In this document: positions 8,344 through 14,709 of the stretch, one piece after another
Layout of the letters: each line of letters opens with the position of its first letter
How positions within the stretch are numbered: the stretch's first letter is position 1
NCBI GenBank assembly: GCA_902794155.1
Contig: CADBGN010000008.1
Coordinates: forward strand, 16,386-80,385
Source: an uncultured Bacteroidia bacterium
GTDB lineage: Bacteria; Bacteroidota; Bacteroidia; Bacteroidales; F082
Length of the DNA: 64,000 nt
Reading direction: 5' to 3'
Position numbers and translations under genes: made by a program
Notes under the pieces: model-generated
What the model saw: only the letters and a program-made list of their open reading frames with translations
What the model was told of the DNA's origin: nothing
Databases searched by the model: none

Positions 8344-8742
8344 ATGAAGAGGTTATCCGTCATCATCCTATGCTTTGTCCTTGCGACCGCATGCGGTCGC
8401 AAGGACAAAGGCTTTAAGCCCGAACGCCTGCTCACCGAGCAGGAGATGATCACCATCATGACCGACGTGCAGGTCATCGAAGCCGACATCAACTACCAGA
8501 AACAGCAGGAACGCGAACGCGACCCCAACGACACGACGCCCGTCGTGCCGAAAGACTACCTCAAGATGTCGCGGTTTTATTATGACCAGCTCTTCGAGCA
8601 TTACGGCATCACCGACAACATATTTTCACAAAACATGCAGTATTATACGGAGCGCCCCGAGGTGCTGGAACGCATCATGGATTCGGTGACGCAACGGCTG
8701 CTGAAGGCTGCGAACGAGCCCCGAAGGGGCGACAGCCAATAG
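8344..8742 (+). CDS. DUF4296 lipoprotein with repeat-derived C-terminus
   Basis: A 132-residue predicted lipoprotein: signal peptide with lipobox LATAC (Cys17), then the DUF4296-type helical region starting FKPERLLTEQEMITIMTDVQ. DUF4296 is a Bacteroidota-only family of unknown function. It follows recQ by 6 bp, so the two are probably cotranscribed. Two oddities are visible. A 38-bp perfect palindrome (8373-8410) encodes the lipobox region. The last eight residues, EPRRGDSQ, and the stop codon are encoded by the start of a double-hairpin repeat (8718-8760), so the native C-terminus appears to have been replaced or extended by the repeat. Confidence 0.8.
   Translation: MKRLSVIILCFVLATACGRKDKGFKPERLLTEQEMITIMTDVQVIEADINYQKQQERERDPNDTTPVVPKDYLKMSRFYYDQLFEHYGITDNIFSQNMQYYTERPEVLERIMDSVTQRLLKAANEPRRGDSQ
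8373..8410. repeat. 38-bp perfect palindrome inside the lipoprotein signal-peptide coding region
   Basis: Two 19-bp arms with no spacer, centred on GCATGC at 8391/8392 (left arm CTTTGTCCTTGCGACCGCA). It encodes residues from Cys10 to Gly23, spanning the lipobox. Because it is a palindrome, both strands translate to the same FVLATACGRKDK sequence. It could fold into a very stable mRNA hairpin starting 26 nt after the start codon. Confidence 0.9.
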
Positions 8743-8760
8743 GCAGTGTAAACCTCTGCC
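8718..8760 (+). repeat. Composite double-hairpin REP-like repeat, copy A
   Basis: Hairpin 1 is GCCCC-GAA-GGGGC (8718-8730), followed by GACAG, a short spacer, and hairpin 2 with stem GGCAG/CTGCC (8742-8760) around a loop containing TGTAAAC. The same order of parts recurs at 9342-9389 (inverted), 32709-32755, and near 49346-49446. It overlaps the 3' end of the upstream lipoprotein gene and lies 5' of the first RAYT gene. Confidence 0.8.
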
Positions 8761-8770
8761 ATCTGTGTTA

Positions 8771-8787
8771 ATAATGTCAAACATTAT
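8771..8787 (+). promoter_or_regulatory. Small hairpin in the leader of the first RAYT gene
   Basis: Perfect 7-bp stem ATAATGT/ACATTAT with a CAA loop, 21 bp before the RAYT start codon. It could influence translation or mark the 5' boundary of the RAYT module; no T-run follows, so it is not a terminator. Confidence 0.4.
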
Positions 8788-8808
8788 CAAATGAAATAAA
8801 ACACCATC

Positions 8809-9264
8809 ATGGCCAGCACATTAGTCCAACAATACATGCACATCGTGTTCCACACGAAATGCACCAGCATCACCATGCGCGAACAAGATTTAGGGCGTAT
8901 TTTCGATTATGTCGGTGGCATCACACGTAACATCAACGGCGTTTCCATCCAAGTGGGCGGTCGCCCCGACCACATTCACATTTTGGCATCCATGCCAAAA
9001 ACCATGAGCATTGCCGAATTCGTCAGAACAATAAAATCCAACAGCAGCAAATGGATCAAAACATTGGACGATTATTACGAACCATTCATGTGGCAGGAAG
9101 GATATGGTGCGTTCAGCGTCAGCGCTTCGGTGTTGGACAAAGTCGCCAAATACATCAAAAACCAAAAAGCGCATCACAACAAACAAACCTACGTCGACGA
9201 ATACAAACAATTTTTGGATGCATACCATGTGGAATATGACGAACGGTATGCGTTTTCGGATTGA
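8809..9264 (+). CDS. REP-associated tyrosine transposase (RAYT, IS200/Y1 family), copy 1
   Basis: A 151-residue single-domain HUH nuclease of the Y1 transposase family. The HUH motif is DHIHIL (H55, H57) and the likely nucleophilic tyrosine is Y115 in KYIKNQ, followed by HH at 122-123; these predict single-strand cleavage with a 5'-phosphotyrosine link. It is bracketed by copies of one hairpin repeat in opposite orientations (8718 on the left, 9272 and 9342 on the right), the hallmark of RAYTs that act on REP elements rather than of free IS200 elements. It aligns without gaps to the second RAYT at 49503-49958 (about 58% identity by hand), so this is not a recent duplication. All catalytic residues are intact. 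Confidence 0.88.
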   Translation: MASTLVQQYMHIVFHTKCTSITMREQDLGRIFDYVGGITRNINGVSIQVGGRPDHIHILASMPKTMSIAEFVRTIKSNSSKWIKTLDDYYEPFMWQEGYGAFSVSASVLDKVAKYIKNQKAHHNKQTYVDEYKQFLDAYHVEYDERYAFSD

Positions 9265-9271
9265 TGCTATC

Positions 9272-9389
9272 ACCCCTTCGGGGTTCCTATTATCGTTTTT
9301 CATTTCGGCAGGGGACACGCCCCGTTTGCCGCGTTTTTATCGGCAGGGGTTTACACCACCTGCCTCCGAAGCTGTCACCCCTTCGGGGT
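9272..9389 (-). repeat. Composite double-hairpin REP-like repeats, tandem cluster 3' of RAYT 1
   Basis: Two inverted-orientation copies. The first has hairpin 1 ACCCC-TTC-GGGGT at 9272-9284, seven bases after the RAYT stop, with a decayed second part around 9308-9330. The second has hairpin 2 GGCAGG...CCTGCC at 9342-9364, whose loop reads GGTGTAAAC on the minus strand, and hairpin 1 ACCCC-TTC-GGGGT at 9377-9389. The cluster ends 6 bp before the convergent lipoprotein gene. Confidence 0.8.
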
Positions 9390-9395
9390 TCCCGA

Positions 9396-10451
9396 TTATT
9401 TCCGGATTTCCGTTGCCACCAAATCGTTCAATTTTTTGGCGGCATCCAGCAATATGCTCTCATCCGTGGGGACGGGCACTGGCTTCGTGTTCAACCGGCT
9501 CAGCGTTTCCGCCGAACAGGCATCGCGGTCGCCCTTGATGGTGGTGTAGTCGTTCTTGAAGGTGGATTTCACCTCGAAGGGCATGGAGGCCAACGAACGA
9601 TAACCGTAGGCATCGTAGTATTTGATGGCACCCGTGACGGTGACGGTCTTGTTTTGTGAATGGTCGGTCACCTCGACGGTCTTGCCGCCGTTGGTCTCTT
9701 TGAAGGTCACCTCGTCAAGACGGTCGGGGGTGACTTGGATGTCGGTGATGACGACCCGCACCTCGGCGTCGTCGCTACGCATGTGCATGCGTCGCGTGGC
9801 CGACACCACGTTGGCCGGCACCTCACCCGCATCGAAATGCAGCACGGCATCAATGAAGTTGCGCAGCAGCGGACGCTCATCGTCGTTGTCGACCGACACC
9901 AGCACGCGTTCGGCTTGACGCAGCAGACTCTTCTTCTGCAGCTCGGGCAGGCTGCTGTTGTCCTTGTTGGTATGCCACAGCTGCTCGATGTAGTTGTCAG
10001 CCTCAAGGGCATCGGCAGCCAAACCTGTGTTCAGCAGTTGGTTGGCCTTAGCTACCAAGAAGGCCTCCGCGTGGTTGCGTGCCACCATCATGTCATCGTC
10101 AAGGTCAAGCTTCACGTAATTCATGCCGTTTTTCACCTTGGTCGGGAAGCATTTCAAAGCATCGTTGCGGCCTTTCATGCTGCAATAACGCTGGTAGATC
10201 TCGGGCCAAATGTCAGGTTGTCCAGAGGCTTTCAAAGCTTGGATGCGCTCATGATCGGCTTGATTGGCCTTATGGTAGGAAGCCGCCACCATGTTGATAC
10301 GATTGGCGTTCATGTCGCCATCGCAGATGTCGGGTGCCAAGCGCTGGATCACCTGGTCGTATTCTTGGGCTTCATAGAGTTTCTTGGTCGTGTTGCAGGC
10401 GGTGAGCATCGTGCCAAGCAACAAAGCTGGGATAAGTCGGAGGTATTTCAT
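9396..10451 (-). CDS. Lipoprotein of unknown function
   Basis: A 351-residue predicted lipoprotein starting MKYLRLIPALLLG with lipobox LTAC (Cys19). The open frame extends 19 codons upstream, but those codons lie in an intergenic octad repeat, so the ATG at 10451 is preferred. The first half is helical with TPR-like character (KKLYEAQEYDQVIQRLAPDI, then repeated short helices to about residue 190); the second half (about 195-351) looks like a beta-rich periplasmic or surface domain (VVITDIQVTPDRLDEVTFKE). I do not recognise the family. It ends against the RAYT-associated repeat cluster. Confidence 0.7.
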   Translation of the reverse strand: MKYLRLIPALLLGTMLTACNTTKKLYEAQEYDQVIQRLAPDICDGDMNANRINMVAASYHKANQADHERIQALKASGQPDIWPEIYQRYCSMKGRNDALKCFPTKVKNGMNYVKLDLDDDMMVARNHAEAFLVAKANQLLNTGLAADALEADNYIEQLWHTNKDNSSLPELQKKSLLRQAERVLVSVDNDDERPLLRNFIDAVLHFDAGEVPANVVSATRRMHMRSDDAEVRVVITDIQVTPDRLDEVTFKETNGGKTVEVTDHSQNKTVTVTGAIKYYDAYGYRSLASMPFEVKSTFKNDYTTIKGDRDACSAETLSRLNTKPVPVPTDESILLDAAKKLNDLVATEIRK

Positions 10452-10471
10452 AGGTGTTTCTGTGTTTATTT

Positions 10472-10543
10472 GACTTCGGGACTCCGGGACTCCGAGACTT
10501 CGAGGCACCTTGTCTTGCGTCTCGAGTCTCGCAGTCCCGCGTC
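10472..10543. repeat. Inverted octad repeat array
   Basis: Four 8-bp units of type GACTCCGG (10472-10503) are followed by a block at 10512-10543 whose units read GACTGCGA-like on the opposite strand. The whole can fold as an imperfect hairpin. It lies between the divergent lipoprotein and polyprenyl synthetase genes. Confidence 0.65.
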
Positions 10544-10596
10544 AATAAATTAAAAACCACAAATTTCGCTCCAAAATTGCCCAATCGGGAATAAAT

Positions 10597-10604
10597 CTTT
10601 AATT
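10597..10604 (+). promoter_or_regulatory. -7 promoter box for the polyprenyl synthetase gene
   Basis: TAATTTTG matches TAnnTTTG and predicts transcription from about 10611, downstream of an in-frame ATG at 10607, which supports the start codon at 10631. Confidence 0.6.
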
Positions 10605-10630
10605 TTGTGGCATCGAAACTTCTATTTTTC

Positions 10631-11602
10631 ATGGAACAAATCAAGCAACTACAACAGGATTTCGCCGATTTCTTGGCGAACATCGACTTCGACAAACAAC
10701 CTAAAGAGTTATACGAGCCCATTTCTTACACCCTACTACAAAGTGGCAAACGCCTCCGCCCCATGCTCTGCCTCTTGGCCAACGAGCTATTTGACGGCGA
10801 TGAGCAGCAAGCCCTCTGGCCCGCCTTAGCCTTGGAGACCTTCCACAACTTCACGCTCATCCACGACGACATCATGGACAAGGCGCCGCTGCGCCGTGGC
10901 AAGGAGACGGTGTACCAGAAATGGAACGCCGACATCGCCATCCTCTCCGGCGACGCCATGCTGGCCCAAGCCTTCCAATATGCACTGAAGCCCAACTGCG
11001 GTGCCGAACTCGCCCGACAACTCGGCAAGGTGGCCATCGAAATATGCGAAGGGCAACAGATGGACCTCAACTTCGAGACCCTCGGCAACGTGACCATACC
11101 CGAATACCTGGAGATGATCCGCCTGAAGACCGCCGTGCTGCTGGCTACGGCCTTGCAGATGGGTGCCACCGTGGCGGGCGCGCCTGCCGTCGACATCCAA
11201 CGGCTCTATGACTTCGGCATCAACATGGGCATGAGTTTCCAACTGCAGGACGACATCCTTGACCTCTATAGCGACGTGGCTGTGTTCGGCAAGCGCCATG
11301 GCGGCGACATCGCCGACAACAAAAAGACCTATCTCTACCTGAAAGCCCTTGAACTGGCTTCGGAAAAAGACCGCAAACGCCTCGAATACCTCTTCACCCT
11401 ACGCGTAGATCACGACGAGGAAGAGAAGATCGAGGAGGTTCAAAACATCTACGATAGCCTACACGTGAAGGAAGCCGTCGAAGCGGTGATGCTCGACTAC
11501 GACCGCCGCGCCTTCGAGGCTTTAGCCGCTGTCAGCCAACCCGAAAATAAAAAGAAGCACCTACGTACCTACGCAGAGCTGCTTTCAGGAAGAAAGAAAT
11601 AA
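10631..11602 (+). CDS. Isoprenyl (polyprenyl) diphosphate synthase
   Basis: A 323-residue trans-prenyltransferase that condenses isopentenyl diphosphate with allylic diphosphates. Both aspartate-rich motifs are present: FTLIHDDIMDKAPLRRG (first DDxxD with the downstream arginines) and QLQDDILDLYSD (second). The phenylalanine five positions before the first DDxxD is typical of short-chain enzymes such as farnesyl- or geranylgeranyl-diphosphate synthases, but product length cannot be fixed by eye. The start at 10631 is chosen because an in-frame ATG at 10607 would sit before the predicted transcription start. A strong bidirectional terminator follows directly. Confidence 0.88.
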   Translation: MEQIKQLQQDFADFLANIDFDKQPKELYEPISYTLLQSGKRLRPMLCLLANELFDGDEQQALWPALALETFHNFTLIHDDIMDKAPLRRGKETVYQKWNADIAILSGDAMLAQAFQYALKPNCGAELARQLGKVAIEICEGQQMDLNFETLGNVTIPEYLEMIRLKTAVLLATALQMGATVAGAPAVDIQRLYDFGINMGMSFQLQDDILDLYSDVAVFGKRHGGDIADNKKTYLYLKALELASEKDRKRLEYLFTLRVDHDEEEKIEEVQNIYDSLHVKEAVEAVMLDYDRRAFEALAAVSQPENKKKHLRTYAELLSGRKK

Positions 11603-11638
11603 AAAAAGAAGAGGTTCCTAGGAACCTCTTCTTTTTTT
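11601..11638. terminator. Bidirectional intrinsic terminator, 38-bp perfect palindrome
   Basis: A7-GAAGAGGTTC-CTAG-GAACCTCTTC-T7 with every base paired. It starts at the stop codon of the polyprenyl synthetase gene and serves that gene and the convergent repeat-protein gene ending at 11654. Confidence 0.92.
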
Positions 11639-11653
11639 CATCAAGCAGATGAC

Positions 11654-12406
11654 TTATTTGTCTTTTTTGTCAGAAGTGGCAGTGTTGGTCGTAGCGGTAT
11701 TCTTCATCTTAGGTCTGACAGCGTTCTCTTGCTGAGGCTTGGCACTGACCTTGTTTCCTGACTTTACGTTTTTCCCAACTGTTTCCTTATTGTAATCGGG
11801 CTTCTGGGTTTTAGGCTGAGCTTGAACATTGCTCTGCGATTGAGGCTGTGCGTTTCTCATCACGGGCTCGCCATTGGCATCCTTCTTTTCAGCCTTGGCG
11901 TCGTTCTTTTGGCCACCCTTTTGGACGTCCCTCATCAAAGGCTCGCCATTGGCATCCTTCTTTTCAGCTTTGGCATCGTTCTTCTGGCCACCTTTTTGAA
12001 CGTCTCTCATCTGAGGTTCGGAGGCATTGACCTTATTCTTTACAGTTTTGGTGTCTTTCTTCTGGCCACCTTTTTGATCGTCTTTACCTTCGGCCTTTGG
12101 TTCGATGTTTTTGTTATTCTGTGGTTTTGCATCATTCTTGATGGAACCAGTTTCAGTCTTCATGGTACCTTTTTTACCTTTACCCTTGTGGATAGGGGCA
12201 CCATTAGGATTGACTTGTTGAACTTCTGAATGCACCTTGGGCCTGTTGATGGTCTGATTGTTTTTGTCATCCTTCTTTGAATTTTGAGCTTTGACCTCTT
12301 GCTGGGCTTGATTCAATTGCTCTCCATTTTGGGCATTCACATTTTGAACGCTCATGGCGCTCACGGCAAACATTGCCAGGACTCCGAATAAGATAGATTT
12401 TTTCAT
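11654..12406 (-). CDS. Exported lysine/asparagine-rich repeat protein
   Basis: A 250-residue protein with a cleavable signal peptide (MKKSILFGVLAMFAVSAMS, cleavage near AQN at 26-27) and an otherwise low-complexity, highly charged, probably disordered body rich in K, N, Q and D. Residues 111-186 are three tandem repeats of 25-26 residues beginning QKGGQKND/KD and ending MRDV or MRNA (DNA 11849-12076). No lipobox or sorting domain is seen. No function is recognised; the composition resembles secreted or periplasmic disordered proteins, and the near-identical DNA of repeats 2 and 3 makes the gene prone to expansion and contraction. Confidence 0.7.
   Translation of the reverse strand: MKKSILFGVLAMFAVSAMSVQNVNAQNGEQLNQAQQEVKAQNSKKDDKNNQTINRPKVHSEVQQVNPNGAPIHKGKGKKGTMKTETGSIKNDAKPQNNKNIEPKAEGKDDQKGGQKKDTKTVKNKVNASEPQMRDVQKGGQKNDAKAEKKDANGEPLMRDVQKGGQKNDAKAEKKDANGEPVMRNAQPQSQSNVQAQPKTQKPDYNKETVGKNVKSGNKVSAKPQQENAVRPKMKNTATTNTATSDKKDK
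11849..12076 (-). repeat. Tandem 25-codon coding repeat (3 units)
   Basis: Three in-frame units of 75-78 bp; units 2 and 3 are nearly identical at DNA level (word GGCTCGCCATTGGCATCC repeated at 75-bp spacing), unit 1 (12076-11999) is diverged. Confidence 0.85.
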
Positions 12407-12492
12407 ATTGATTAAGTTTTAAGTGTTAAGTGTTCGTTTTTGTTTTTGTGCTTCGTTCAATCAAAATACAAAAACCGTGCCAGAAAAATAAT

Positions 12493-13704
12493 TCACGGTA
12501 AAAATAAACAACTATCTCCATAACTCAAGAATCGGAAGCCGTGGTCCAAGGCAAAGCGGTAGCATGTCAGCCAACGCTCACCAATAAGGGCGGAAACCAA
12601 TAGCAGCAAGGTGCTCTTGGGCTGGTGAAAGTTAGTGATCAGCCCTGTGATGACACGCATATTATAAGAAGGTGCGATCATAAGGGCCGTGGTGGCCTCA
12701 AGGCGGGTCAAGCCGTGAAGGTCGAGGTAGGACAAGACGTATTGTAACGCCTCAGGGGTCGACAAAGGAGCATGGTCCTCATAGGGAAACCATTGCTCCA
12801 GATGGAGCTGACGCAGCTCAGTGCCCTGTTCTTTGAGCATCACGCCGATCCAGTAGAGGCTTTCGAGGGTGCGGGTGCTGGTGGTGCCGACAGGCACAAC
12901 CGGCTTCCCGAAGTGTGTCATCAGGTCGGCAATCAGCGACCTGCGAACGATGATGGTCTCGGAATGCATTGCGTGCTCACCGATAGTTTCGGTAGCTACG
13001 GGTTTGAACGTCCCTGCCCCGACATGCAATGTCACTTCGTCGAAGCTGAAGCCACGGTCATGCAAGGCAGTGATAAGAGGTTTGGTGAAGTGCAACCCAG
13101 CCGTAGGTGCTGCCACTGAACCGTCGTAACGGGCAAATACGGTCTGGTAACGATCGCGGTCGGCAGGCTCGGCATCACGGTGCAGATAAGGCGGCAAAGG
13201 GATCTCGCCAGCAGCCTCAAGCACCGAGGCAAATGACAAGTTCGCCGGGGTCCACGAAAACTCGATGTCGGCATACTGGTCGTTTTGGGCAATGCGCTGT
13301 GCCGTCAAGATAACAGGTTGCCCCGACACATGAAGTTCCATCGTGAGCAAGCCTTCCTTCCAACGTTTCGCATTGCCGATGAGACATTTCCAACGCACAG
13401 GCGATGCTGCAGCAAACGCCACCTGATAGTCCTGCTCCGGCTCAAGACAAAACACCTCGATGCGCGAACCTGTGGCTTTGTGGAACTGCAAACGCGCGCG
13501 GATGACTTTTGTCTCGTTGAAGACCAACAGGGCGCCCTCGGGCAAGAAGTCGCCGACATGCCTAAACTGTGACTCGCAAATCTCATCGCCTTTCAACACC
13601 AAAAGCTTTGAGGCGTCACGTTCGGGCAAAGGATATTTGGCGATACGATCCTCGGGCAACGGGTAGTCGTAAGCATCGATGGAGATATCTTTCACCGCAT
13701 TCAT
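12493..13704 (-). CDS. QueA family: S-adenosylmethionine:tRNA ribosyltransferase-isomerase
   Basis: A 403-residue protein of the QueA family, which transfers and isomerises the ribosyl group of SAM onto 7-aminomethyl-7-deazaguanine in tRNA to give epoxyqueuosine. Visible family blocks are the N-terminal YPLPEDRIAKYPLPERDASKL, LVFNETKVIRARL, YDGSVAAPTAGLHFT, VGAGTFKPV and the C-terminal MIAPSYNMRVITGLITNFHQP. Bacteroidota often carry two QueA-like proteins; this one starts like the longer paralogue (ISIDAYDYPLPEDRIAKYPL), so classical QueA activity is likely but not certain. No other queuosine gene is in the window. A TATATTTG promoter box precedes it. Confidence 0.85.
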   Translation of the reverse strand: MNAVKDISIDAYDYPLPEDRIAKYPLPERDASKLLVLKGDEICESQFRHVGDFLPEGALLVFNETKVIRARLQFHKATGSRIEVFCLEPEQDYQVAFAAASPVRWKCLIGNAKRWKEGLLTMELHVSGQPVILTAQRIAQNDQYADIEFSWTPANLSFASVLEAAGEIPLPPYLHRDAEPADRDRYQTVFARYDGSVAAPTAGLHFTKPLITALHDRGFSFDEVTLHVGAGTFKPVATETIGEHAMHSETIIVRRSLIADLMTHFGKPVVPVGTTSTRTLESLYWIGVMLKEQGTELRQLHLEQWFPYEDHAPLSTPEALQYVLSYLDLHGLTRLEATTALMIAPSYNMRVITGLITNFHQPKSTLLLLVSALIGERWLTCYRFALDHGFRFLSYGDSCLFLP

Positions 13705-13720
13705 TGTCGGAAATTTTCCG

Positions 13721-13728
13721 CAAATATA
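13721..13728 (-). promoter_or_regulatory. -7 promoter box for the queA-like gene
   Basis: TATATTTG on the minus strand, 17 bp before the ATG at 13704. Confidence 0.55.
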
Positions 13729-13764
13729 ATGTTTTTCTTTTGGGATTGCCCTATTGGGGAAAAA

Positions 13765-13787
13765 AAGATTCCCTTTCGGGGAATCTT
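13765..13787. repeat. Hairpin with REP-like core between queA-like and gtrA-like genes
   Basis: A 9-bp stem AAGATTCCC/GGGAATCTT around TTTCG. A/T runs on both sides give it terminator-like form in both directions, yet both neighbouring genes start here and run away from it. It may insulate the divergent promoters, or be a decayed member of the CCCC/GGGG hairpin family. Confidence 0.55.
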
Positions 13788-13829
13788 ACCGTTTTTTCCC
13801 AAGCCCATCCACACCTTATTAATTATTAC

Positions 13830-13837
13830 TATTTTTG
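13830..13837 (+). promoter_or_regulatory. -7 promoter box for the gtrA-like gene
   Basis: TATTTTTG, 20 bp before the ATG at 13858. Confidence 0.6.
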
Positions 13838-13857
13838 CAGACTAAAAGAGCAAAACA

Positions 13858-14265
13858 ATGAAAGCCCTAACCGCCATAGAACTCAACCGCGCCTTATTCA
13901 TGAAATTCCTGAAGTTCGGTGCGGTGGGCCTGTCGGGAGTGTTCGTCAACTTCGGCGTCACATACGTGTGCAAGGAATGGCTCAAGTGGAACAAATACTT
14001 GAGCAACATTCTAGGCTTCATTGTGGCGGCTTCGACCAACTACCTGCTCAACCGCATCTGGACCTTCGAGAGCAACAATCCCCAGATTGGTGTTGAATAC
14101 GTGAAATATTTCGGCATCGCATTGGTCGGCTTGGGCATTGATACATTCACGGTGTGGTTGCTCAACGGCAAGCTGAAATGGAATTTCTATTTGAGCAAGG
14201 TGTTTGCCGTAGGTGCTTCCACGCTTTGGAATTTCTTAGGCAACCTTTTATTCACATTTGCATGA
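13858..14265 (+). CDS. GtrA family membrane protein
   Basis: A 135-residue protein with four predicted membrane helices of the GtrA/DPMS type: FLKFGAVGLSGVFVNFGVTY (about 15-34), a second helix with SNILGFIVAASTNYLLNRIW, a third around YVKYFGIALVGLGIDTFTVW and a fourth, KVFAVGASTLWNFLGN. The NYLLNRIWTF block is diagnostic. Family members flip or present lipid-linked sugars for glycosylation of O-antigen, teichoic acid or other glycans; the substrate here cannot be told and no glycosyltransferase is adjacent. A terminator follows directly. Confidence 0.85.
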   Translation: MKALTAIELNRALFMKFLKFGAVGLSGVFVNFGVTYVCKEWLKWNKYLSNILGFIVAASTNYLLNRIWTFESNNPQIGVEYVKYFGIALVGLGIDTFTVWLLNGKLKWNFYLSKVFAVGASTLWNFLGNLLFTFA

Positions 14266-14266
14266 C

Positions 14267-14300
14267 AAAAAAAGGAGAGGCACTTAGTGTCTCTCCTTTT
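14267..14300. terminator. Bidirectional intrinsic terminator
   Basis: Stem AAAAGGAGAGGCAC/GTGTCTCTCCTTTT with a TTA loop and one G-T wobble. A seven-A run on the left gives a strong T-run for the minus-strand gene ending at 14325; the plus-strand gtrA-like gene has a T4 run. Confidence 0.85.
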
Positions 14301-14324
14301 AGTAAGCACTCCTCAAAAAGAGGC

Positions 14325-14576
14325 TTATTCTTCTCTGCGTTTCTTACCAACGAGGTAAGCAGCACCGAGAGCAGTCAGCACGGCGATGCCGGTACCCAGA
14401 GGGGCGTCAGCATTTTCATCGCCACCGTGGCCAGGAAGGCTAGGAGTAGCAATACCAGTGCTAGTAACATCTTTTTGACCAGGAGTGTTGCCTCTTTGGA
14501 AGAGGCCGCCACCGTCAGCAAATGTAGTCATGCTTAATCCAAGGACGATGGCGATTGTCATGATTGTCTTCTTCAT
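14325..14576 (-). CDS. Small exported protein with tripartite C-terminus
   Basis: An 83-residue protein: signal peptide MKKTIMTIAIVLGLSMTTFA, a short Gly/Pro/Asp-rich linker, then a C-terminus made of a PLGTG motif, a hydrophobic segment (IAVLTALGAAYLV) and a basic tail GKKRREE. That motif, helix and positive-tail order recalls C-terminal sorting signals such as LPXTG or PEP-CTERM, although neither exact motif is present. It lies downstream of the large T9SS cargo gene on the same strand. No function is recognised. Confidence 0.7.
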   Translation of the reverse strand: MKKTIMTIAIVLGLSMTTFADGGGLFQRGNTPGQKDVTSTGIATPSLPGHGGDENADAPLGTGIAVLTALGAAYLVGKKRREE

Positions 14577-14648
14577 TGTAATTAGGTTTTGTGTGTTGTA
14601 CTTATGTTTAATTTCCGTTGTTTATCTTGTTTGTTTGGTTTTCAGTGC

Positions 14649-14700
14649 TTAGCCGTTAGCTATTAGCTTGGTTGTGACCGTGCTAATAGCTAATGGCTAA
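14649..14700. repeat. Inverted heptad repeat, 19-bp arms
   Basis: Left arm TTAGCCGTTAGCTATTAGC (14649-14667) and right arm 14682-14700 pair over 19 bp with one mismatch; each arm is itself made of 7-bp units of type TTAGCNN. It lies just beyond the stop of the T9SS cargo gene and may act as its transcript end. Confidence 0.75.
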
Positions 14701-14709
14701 AGCTTATAT

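Noticed and set aside
8809..9264. RAYT 1 as a recently inserted IS200 element
   Set aside because: The flanks are dispersed hairpins rather than IS-specific ends, and the second copy is only about 58% identical, so no sign of recent transposition.
8718..9389. Hairpin repeats as a CRISPR array
   Set aside because: Repeats are few, alternate in orientation, have no uniform spacers, and no cas gene is present.
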